This document shows positions 8,312 to 14,041 of a stretch of 19,860 nucleotides of DNA, one piece after another. Position 1 is the first letter of the stretch. The number at the start of each line of letters is the position of its first letter. The DNA comes from Chrysochromulina tobinii (Eukaryota; Haptophyta; Prymnesiales; Chrysochromulinaceae): the NCBI GenBank assembly GCA_001275005.1, contig JWZX01003192.1:1-19860 (forward strand), in the 5' to 3' direction. A program made the position numbers and the translations under genes. The notes under the pieces are model-generated. The model worked only from the letters and a program-made list of their open reading frames with translations, did no database searches and had not been told where the DNA came from.

Positions 8312-8542
8312 GATGCGCGGGGCGGCGGCGTCGACGATGGCGACGGTGGCGGCGGCGGCGGCAAGGTGGCGAAGGCGGCGACGGCGGCGACGGCGCACGC
8401 GGCGGCGGCGGCGTTGGCGGCGCGCACGAAATCTTTGAGCGTTTGTGGACACTGGGGATGTCCTGGGTGGGGGACCCCCCCGAGGTGCATTACAGATTAC
8501 ACAAACACTGGTACCCCCCCACCCCCCAGGCCCCCCAGGCAT
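8312..8542 (-). other. Possible N-terminal extension of the channel ORF; Arg- and Ala-rich, GGC-repeat DNA
   Basis: The channel frame is open through here with Met at 8542. The encoded segment is Gly/Pro-rich, then a nearly pure arginine run, then an Ala/Val-rich stretch (HLAAAAATVAIVDAAA) that could pass as a signal-peptide core behind a very basic n-region. The DNA is GGC/GAC triplet repeats and poly-C, so the open frame may be only a composition effect. It may be 5' UTR, a spliced 5' exon or genuine coding sequence. Confidence 0.4.
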
Positions 8543-8876
8543 TCCCCAGACGAATGTTATTTCCTGTTATTACTGGACAAGAATTAGTCTGTTCCGGGAC
8601 AGGAGTAATTATGCATAAGTGCCGTCCGTAAACGAACCGAATAAAAAGGTTCGAGTTCCGCTGCAACGTGTCGGTCGGCTGTAAAAGATAACGGGAGTGC
8701 TGTTCAGCGCTGTGGCCCGCATTCATCCATGCACTCAGTCACAGATCACATCCGCTACAACCTACGTTTCTAGCTTTCTACTGATTGGAGACCGATCTAG
8801 ACCTCAGGCGTCACAGATCACATCCGCTACAACCTACGTTTCTAGTTTGGAGACCGATCTAGACCTCAGGCGCGCC
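8543..8876. promoter_or_regulatory. Upstream region of the channel gene and 3' flank of the transporter gene
   Basis: Both flanking genes are on the minus strand, so this interval must hold the transporter 3' end and the channel promoter. It has a less GC-rich section at 8550-8700 after C-rich tracts (8509-8546), and a tandem duplication at 8739-8872. I find no gene. Confidence 0.5.
8739..8872. repeat. Tandem duplication, units of 72 and 62 bp
   Basis: Unit one (8739-8810) and unit two (8811-8872) begin with the same 35 bases, starting TCACAGATCACATCCGCTAC. They end with the same 26 bases, finishing GATCTAGACCTCAGGCG. The only difference is a ten-base insertion or deletion between these blocks. 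The array ends five bases from the transporter stop codon. Confidence 0.9.
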
Positions 8877-10412
8877 TCAGGCAGCGCCGGCGGCCGTCGG
8901 TGGTAGAGGAGCATTGTCATGTTCCCTAGTACTGCACGCACTGTCTGCGTTTCTGGAGCAGGCCTGCTGCCTAAGCAGCTCCTCGGCCGCAGCCATATCT
9001 CCGAGCACCCCTGCCGGCGTGCGTGCGAGGCGGCTGCCGAAATAGACAGCCTGCAGAGCACCGATGGCAAACGCAAAGGCAGCCGAGGCGTAGAAGACGC
9101 TGGCAAAGGAGCCCGTCGAGTCGTAGAGCCCAAAAGCGATGGGAGAGGCGAGAGCGCATCCTGCCATGAAGACCAGATAATGAATGAAGACGAAGTGTCT
9201 GTAGACTGAGTGGTTGCCATGTGAGAGCAGCAGCAGCGCCTCCTGTAAGAGCTGTTCACCGAACAGGTACGCCGTGCCCATGAGGACTTGTCCCAGGAGC
9301 GACGCGACAAACTGAGGCTGGGCGAGCATGATCATGAGGACCCCATGCGAGCCCAGAACGACCGCAATCCCAAAGGGGGGGCGCATCAGCGCGATCCCTG
9401 CGCGGGGGCAGTTCCAGCACCTCGCGCCCGTCGACAAGCACGTCATCGTCGAGGCACCGAGCACAGCTGCGCCTATGAGCTCGCTGATCATCTGACAGAA
9501 GCCGCACCAGGTCCCTGACCAGTCGTGTTCGATGCGAAAGTAGAGTGCATACAGATTCCACTCCACCGCATATACGCAGATGTTGGTATACGCCGCCACC
9601 ATCAGCACCGACAGGGGCCAGCCGTAGTATGCCCTCGTGACTGGGACACCCACGACGGCGTTGGCTTCAGCCTTCATATGAGCGCCGTCATGAGCAGGAT
9701 GCGCGCTGTTGCAACGAGCGCCTTCAGCTTGAGAGCTGCCGTGATCAGTTCCCGCTTCCGAAGGTCCAGGCGACTGGTCCGGTCTGACTCGAGCGACGGA
9801 TGCCTGCCTACATCCCAGTAGGTGAAAGGTAAGGAGCGCACAGGCACTGTTGGTCACGCACGAGAAGGCGGCGCAAGCGGCCAAGCCGCGAGTGTCGTAT
9901 AGCACGCCGCCTATGAACGGCGCGCACGCATAGCCGATGGCGTCTGCGAGTGTGTACATGCGTAGCGCTCGCTGCATCTGCCACGTCCCAGATCCCTGGA
10001 AGCGCTTATGCACAAGGCTTCTGAGAGCGGGCGGATTGACTGCACATGAGATAGCCGACATTGCCACCCAGACCGCTGCAGGGCTATCAGGTCTCATGAT
10101 CATGAGAATGCTGCATCCGGCCGCAATGCCGGAGATGGGGACGCAAATCCAGTCACCAACACGCCCAGTCAGCACAGTGGTGCAGACGCGTGGCACATAT
10201 GTGATGAACATCAGTGTGCTCAGCTGCCACAGCGGCCAATCGCTATCGACCCAGTGCAGTGGCAGCGCCGTGTAACACCAGACGAAGCCACCGATGTTGC
10301 AGAAGGGCAGCACAGCGAGCAACAGAAAGCCTCGTGCATCGCAAAGCGAAGGTGGATGACGGGAGCGCACGTGATGTCCCAAGGCTTCGCCGTCCGATAA
10401 GGCGACTTTCAT
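8877..10412 (-). CDS. Major facilitator superfamily-type membrane transporter
   Basis: The 511-residue polytopic protein has about 12 predicted hydrophobic helices arranged as two six-helix halves joined by a polar loop (about 202-260). N-half helices lie near residues 28-52, 60-82, 88-106, 111-134, 152-171 and 178-200. C-half helices lie near 262-292, 301-323, 345-364, 368-396, 406-430 and 436-458. A GRVGD sequence (83-87) between helices two and three sits where the MFS motif A (GxxxD) belongs. N- and C-termini are polar and presumably cytosolic. The substrate cannot be read from the sequence. The start at 10412 leaves a short hydrophilic N-terminus, and the upstream F-box gene ends only 87 bp away on the same strand. 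The local sequence lacks the low-complexity tracts of its neighbours. Confidence 0.8.
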   Translation of the reverse strand: MKVALSDGEALGHHVRSRHPPSLCDARGFLLLAVLPFCNIGGFVWCYTALPLHWVDSDWPLWQLSTLMFITYVPRVCTTVLTGRVGDWICVPISGIAAGCSILMIMRPDSPAAVWVAMSAISCAVNPPALRSLVHKRFQGSGTWQMQRALRMYTLADAIGYACAPFIGGVLYDTRGLAACAAFSCVTNSACALLTFHLLGCRQASVARVRPDQSPGPSEAGTDHGSSQAEGARCNSAHPAHDGAHMKAEANAVVGVPVTRAYYGWPLSVLMVAAYTNICVYAVEWNLYALYFRIEHDWSGTWCGFCQMISELIGAAVLGASTMTCLSTGARCWNCPRAGIALMRPPFGIAVVLGSHGVLMIMLAQPQFVASLLGQVLMGTAYLFGEQLLQEALLLLSHGNHSVYRHFVFIHYLVFMAGCALASPIAFGLYDSTGSFASVFYASAAFAFAIGALQAVYFGSRLARTPAGVLGDMAAAEELLRQQACSRNADSACSTREHDNAPLPPTAAGAA

Positions 10413-10499
10413 AGCAACCCGACGCGGGACGCCCGATACATGCCGATAGAGTGAACTGGCTGTTAAATCTTTAAAATACTCGGCTCCTCATACAGTAGA

Positions 10500-11540
10500 T
10501 CACCGGTCGAGAGCGAGCACAAGACCAGAGAGACCACAGAGGTCTGCACCGAGCGTCTCCTCGAGCCCACGATACTGGCGTTCCCACGGGGTGAGCTCGG
10601 TGGCGGCGCGCTCGCGGTGCTCACGAGCAGAGGCGCGCTTCGGCTTATAGGTGCTCGCAGGAGCTGACGCACCACGCGGCGAGGCTTTGCTGCGCTGACG
10701 CACCTGCAGCGTGCTCACCAGCGCGCCACCCTCGCGCTTCGCCCTCGCAGCCGCCTTCACTGCGCGCTTGTGGGCCTTGGCCGCCTCGCGCTGCTCCGCC
10801 CTACGGGCTGCGCTCCCTGCGGCACCCATCGGCGCGTGCTCTGCGCCAGCCGCGTCAGGGTTGTGCTCGTCATGCTCCTCATCGTCCCCGTCCGCATCTA
10901 CCGCCACCTCAGATCCATCCACGGGCGCGGGCGGTGGCGGCATCACCTGTGGCGCTTGGGGCACGCCATCACCTGCGGCACAGGCGCTGCTAGAGCTGAC
11001 GCCGTCCTCACTCTCCAGCTGCGACGCTGCAGCCACCGCGGCTCGTCGAAGGTACCACACGGCACCGCCCAACTCGATCGATGGCAGCGACCGAAGGACG
11101 CCGCGCCTCTGCGCGGCGCTGAGCATCGCGAGCGAGGAGCGCTCGTGCACCAGTTGAAGCTCCGTCGCGATTGCATACCGCTGGGGTGATTGGCGCTCAC
11201 AGCTCTCACAGAGTCTGCGCTGCAGCAACTGGAAGATGTAGCGAGTCGGCCTACGGCAGTCCATGCACCGTGTTGCTGCGTGGCATCGGTACGCTACCTT
11301 GCTATCGATATGATTGGGCACACTGAGCCCAGCGCGGGCGCAGTGGGCGTGCCACAGAGGTGCCGCTGCCGCCGATCCCATCCATCGAGCAAGCGACGAT
11401 GAAGTAGAAGCGAGGCATCCGAGGGCCTCGGGTGCGAGGCGCTGCATGATGAGCGATAGAGTTTCGTCGGGTAGGTGCTCGAGGAGGTTGTCCTCGTGGG
11501 GTGCCGTCAGAAAGATTTCAGGGTGCTCAGGCGCGGCCAT
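10500..11540 (-). CDS. F-box protein with a CxxC...CxxC motif
   Basis: The 346-residue product carries an N-terminal F-box at about residues 19-66 ('LEHLPDETLSLIMQRLAPEALGCLASTSSSLARW' region and the trailing PLWHAH). F-boxes bind SKP1 and recruit targets to SCF ubiquitin ligases. Two CxxC pairs (Cys92/Cys95 and Cys111/Cys114), separated by a basic stretch, could bind zinc. The rest is an Ala/Ser-rich region, an acidic patch (about 215-235) and a Lys/Arg-rich segment (about 245-315). It ends in a short conserved-looking tail with 'TPWERQYRGLEETLG'. No LRR, Kelch or WD substrate domain is present, so targets cannot be inferred. Met at 11540 is the first start of the frame. Confidence 0.82.
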   Translation of the reverse strand: MAAPEHPEIFLTAPHEDNLLEHLPDETLSLIMQRLAPEALGCLASTSSSLARWMGSAAAAPLWHAHCARAGLSVPNHIDSKVAYRCHAATRCMDCRRPTRYIFQLLQRRLCESCERQSPQRYAIATELQLVHERSSLAMLSAAQRRGVLRSLPSIELGGAVWYLRRAAVAAASQLESEDGVSSSSACAAGDGVPQAPQVMPPPPAPVDGSEVAVDADGDDEEHDEHNPDAAGAEHAPMGAAGSAARRAEQREAAKAHKRAVKAAARAKREGGALVSTLQVRQRSKASPRGASAPASTYKPKRASAREHRERAATELTPWERQYRGLEETLGADLCGLSGLVLALDR

Positions 11541-11957
11541 GTCTATGCACGGGCTCGCAGCAGGCCGCCACCGGCCGCGGAAGGATGGCAGAAAATGCCC
11601 AGATGCCGCGGCGAACGTGATCCAAAGCTGCTGTGAGTCAAGTCACGTCAAATCAGTCAGTTTCGTCGCATTCCCCCGTGAAACGCAACGCACACACGAA
11701 AACACCCCGGACCCCAAACACGAGGGCCTCTATAATATGCATCTGTGTGTCCGCACTCCAGCTGCCCAGACCACGCACATGACCACGAGACGACCAAGGA
11801 GACGACGGGAGCGCCGGGAGGCCGCCGTAAGGCCCGGGCATCACGGCATTCAGACCCGGGGATGACCCGGGGTACAACGGCGAGTCTGAACCGCGAGCGT
11901 GAATGCGGTGAGATGTGAAAGGCGACCCACGGTCCCCCACGGTGCATTTTGGTTAAC

Positions 11958-12044
11958 ATTTTGGACAATTGATTTTGCGACGTGGGACGCTCACGTGGGA
12001 CGCTCACGTGGGACGCTCACGTCGCAAAATCAATTGTCCAAAAT
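11958..12044. repeat. Perfect 27-bp inverted repeat around three 13-bp tandem repeats (MITE-like or regulatory)
   Basis: The arm at 11958-11984 (starts ATTTTGGACAATTGATTTTG) is the exact reverse complement of 12018-12044. The centre holds three exact copies of GTGGGACGCTCAC (11982-11994, 11995-12007, 12008-12020). Each repeat junction creates the G-box palindrome CACGTG. A further CACGTGGGACGC lies outside the element at 12054-12065. No clear target-site duplication is visible. Confidence 0.85.
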
Positions 12045-12170
12045 ACAATGGTTCACGTGGGACGCAAAAGGGAGGGGTCTAGAATTTTTCCTTTTCGTAC
12101 ATGTAAATCAAAGGTAAATCAAGGGCTCCGGAGACCCACCCTTTCAATGCAACACGTTCACACTTGTATT

Positions 12171-12295
12171 CCCTTTTGGGTCAACCATTGTATTCCCAAT
12201 CAGATTTTGGCGGGTGGAGCCTTTACTCAGGGGAAAACAAAGGACCCTCTGATCTCCCTCCCATTTATGGCCCTTTGGGTCAAGCATTGTGTTCT
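12171..12295. repeat. Two diverged copies of a ~25-bp motif 100 bp apart
   Basis: CCCTTTTGGGTCAACCATTG (from 12171) and CCCTTTGGGTCAAGCATTGT (from 12271) match with one gap and two mismatches over about 25 bases. Their role is unknown. Confidence 0.6.
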
Positions 12296-12330
12296 TATTC
12301 TTACAACACTGAATGCCGTTTGTCACGGTG

Positions 12331-12346
12331 GTACATGTACATGTAC
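12331..12346. repeat. 16-bp perfect palindrome
   Basis: GTACATGTACATGTAC equals its own reverse complement. It could bind a dimeric factor, or it may be simple TACATG repetition. Confidence 0.6.
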
Positions 12347-12466
12347 AGGTTGAAAGCGACTGAGCTAGAGTTAGGAAAAGGCGGACGCCGTTTTCTCACC
12401 TCAACTCTATCTTGTGCTTGCTTTTATCTCTCGGTTACCCAGATCATGCAAACATCGTATTCAATC

Positions 12467-12511
12467 AAATCAAATCAACGTTTGATTTGATTTTGGTGAT
12501 TTTTGATCACC
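12467..12511. other. Two adjacent hairpins just upstream of the Sel1-repeat frame
   Basis: AAATCAAATCAA (12467-12478) pairs with TTGATTTGATTT (12482-12493) across a three-base loop. Immediately after, GGTGAT (12495-12500) pairs with ATCACC (12506-12511) across a TTTTG loop. They would form in the DNA or in a 5' leader ending 13 bases before ATG 12525. Confidence 0.6.
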
Positions 12512-12524
12512 AGATTAGGCAAGT

Positions 12525-13319
12525 ATGTGGACGCGCCCTAGCGTCCAGAAGGCAGCTTCTATGCATGGGGCGCGGCGGCTGTATGGTCTCGCGGCCGCGC
12601 AGGGGCATGCGAATGCGCAGTGCAACCTCGGCTTCATGCACGACGAAGGGAAGGGCGGACCGCAGAACTTGCCGGAAGCGCGGCGGCTGTATGGTCTCGC
12701 GGCCGCGCAGGGGCATGCGAATGCGCAGTGCACCCTCGGCTTCATGCACGAGGACGGGCAGGGCGGACCGCAGGATATGTCGGAGGCGCGGCGGCTGTTC
12801 GGCCTCGCGGCTGCGCAAGGCCACAAGCGAGCAATGAGTGAGGCGGAGCGACTGGCCAACGCCATGGCTAAGGCTCTGCTGGCTGAGGAGGAGGCTGAGA
12901 AGGGCAAAGCGTCCAAGGTCAAGAAGGAGAAGAAGAAGAGCAGCAACAAGGCTCGTTCAGAGGCAAAGACCGAGGCGGAGTTGGCGGTGGAGGCCGAGGC
13001 TCAAGAGCAAGCCGAGGCCCGCGAGACCGAGGCAGCAAACGCCCTAGTGACGGCAAGGGAGCAAAAGGAGGCCAAGGCTGCCCAGGCGGAGGTGGAGAAG
13101 CAAGCTCGCATGCAGGCAGAGCAAGAGGCACAGGCGGCTGCAGAGGCGCAGGCAGGAGCAGCAGCAGCTGCTGCAGCGGCGGAGAATGCGAGGAAGCCGC
13201 CTGATCACCTCATCTGCCCGATCTCGCAGGACGTCACGATCGACCATCCACATGTACGGCCACATTTACATCGGTCTCGGGTTGTGCGCCTTCATACCCG
13301 TGGCTCCGGCCAAGGTTAG
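12525..13319 (+). CDS. Sel1-repeat / coiled-coil / U-box-start protein, probably truncated at both ends
   Basis: The 264-residue frame contains about two and a half Sel1-like repeats of 36 residues (15-107; consensus EARRLYGLAAAQGHANAQ..LGFMH). A Lys/Glu/Ala-rich coiled coil follows at about 108-222. The frame then reads 'PPDHLICPISQDV' (225-237), the start of a U-box, the E2-binding RING-like fold of some ubiquitin ligases. After Asp240 the U-box similarity stops and the C-terminal 24 residues look random. Another frame encodes 'GHIY' nearby (13258-13269), recalling the U-box GHTYER, so a small deletion is possible. The first Sel1 repeat also begins abruptly at 'ARRLYG', preceded by unrelated residues, with an in-frame stop at 12516. 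The frame may be a gene fragment, a pseudogene or part of a spliced gene; a GTATGT donor-like sequence overlaps the ATG. Confidence 0.6.
   Translation: MWTRPSVQKAASMHGARRLYGLAAAQGHANAQCNLGFMHDEGKGGPQNLPEARRLYGLAAAQGHANAQCTLGFMHEDGQGGPQDMSEARRLFGLAAAQGHKRAMSEAERLANAMAKALLAEEEAEKGKASKVKKEKKKSSNKARSEAKTEAELAVEAEAQEQAEARETEAANALVTAREQKEAKAAQAEVEKQARMQAEQEAQAAAEAQAGAAAAAAAAENARKPPDHLICPISQDVTIDHPHVRPHLHRSRVVRLHTRGSGQG
12569..12784 (+). repeat. Two 108-bp tandem repeats encoding Sel1 units
   Basis: The block beginning GCGCGGCGGCTGTATGGTCT recurs 108 bp downstream with few substitutions. This gives two almost identical 36-residue Sel1 units, followed by a more diverged third start at about 12785. 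Near-identity at synonymous sites indicates recent duplication or gene conversion. Confidence 0.85.
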
Positions 13320-13663
13320 GGGTAGGCTGAAAGGGGAGTCTCTCTTCGGTTGGGGGTCGGGCTGACCCGCACTTGATGAGGCCTGACCGCCCAGGCCATG
13401 GGCATGACCCACACGCCACAGGCGCCCTCGCGCGGTGACTGTGGGGATATGTGGGGATATGTGGGGACTGATCGCGGAAATCCACAACATAAAGTGAACC
13501 GCTTGTTTTCCGATCATTTCCCTTACGCTATGCTGTGTAGTTACGAAAACCAAATCATACGACACGATACGGCCCTGTACTTCTACCGCGTAACCGTTTA
13601 GGTTTAGCGTAACTATCCATAAAATCTCGTCTACACGACGTAACCACACGGGGCCGAATCCAA
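13320..13663. other. Convergent intergenic region, no gene seen
   Basis: This lies between the end of the Sel1 frame and the displaced end of the glycosyltransferase, so it should hold both 3' ends. It contains a GTGGGGATAT repeat (two copies plus a partial, 13440-13469) and an AT-richer stretch from about 13480 to 13660. A long open frame on the minus strand crosses it, but the encoded residues resemble no family. Confidence 0.5.
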
Positions 13664-14041
13664 TCACCGAAGGATCCCGGATTGCAAGGCGGCTGCGACC
13701 TCTTCTCCGCTGGCAAGTTTGATCGTGGCGTCCCCCTGGTGGCGGCAGAGGTGAAGGCCGGAAAAGGCCATTCGGAAGCCAGATTCGTTCATGAAGCGCC
13801 TCTGCAGCGAATCCCAGCTTGCGGGCGCGACTGTAGCGCAATTGCTGCCGTCGGCGTCGCTCGCTGCCGCCACTGCCGCGTACCGTCGCAACTGGCGCCA
13901 TGCGCTCGCACCATACGCGGTACCGCAGGTCGAGGGGACCGCCAAGGATCCGCGTGCAGGCTCCTCTGGACGTGCAGGCTCAGGCTCGGACGCGTCTGAC
14001 GCCGAGCGACGTTGCGGAGTGCCAAGGGCGAGGCCAGTAGC
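13664..14041 (-). pseudogene. Out-of-frame C-terminal part of the glycosyltransferase
   Basis: This minus-strand frame continues the second glycosyltransferase domain from the point where the main frame loses similarity. It reads 'ATGLALGTPQ', then an acidic Pro/Glu linker, 'TCGTAYGASAWRQLRRY' and 'SWDSLQRRFMNESGFRMAF', ending at a TGA at 13664-13666. The order recalls the end of plant and algal GT2-like proteins (GISLYTP..., PCSWGA..FPE.WR.F, SWKRY..EL...RGYVMLYPN). Joining to the main frame needs a one-base shift near 14041-14060. This may be a sequencing error, a real mutation or a very small unspliced intron. Confidence 0.65.

Larger units (their letters stand above)
11541..12524. other. 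984-bp gene-free region between divergent F-box and Sel1 genes, with repeats and palindromes
   Basis: The two flanking genes are divergent, so both promoters should lie here. The right part (about 12070-12520) is clearly more AT-rich than the surrounding genes. It contains an inverted-repeat element (11958-12044), a near-repeated 25-mer (12171 and 12271), a 16-bp palindrome (12331-12346) and two adjacent hairpins (12467-12511). A TATA-like CTATAATATGCAT lies near 11730. Short open frames here show no protein family and are rejected. Confidence 0.6.

Noticed and set aside
8640-8680. GGTTCGAGTTCC resembling a tRNA T-arm
   Set aside because: No pairing T-stem, acceptor stem or D-arm at the required spacing on either strand.
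11653-12007. Overlapping short minus-strand frames in the F-box upstream region
   Set aside because: No family resemblance, they overlap each other in different frames, and one crosses the inverted-repeat flank.
13440-13469. GTGGGGATAT repeats as a CRISPR-like or telomere-like array
   Set aside because: Only two full units and one partial, with no spacers and no telomeric consensus.
13266-13901. 211-residue minus-strand frame beyond the glycosyltransferase
   Set aside because: Its first part is a third frame over the true tail, and the remainder crosses AT-rich and GTGGGGATAT repeat DNA without recognisable domains.
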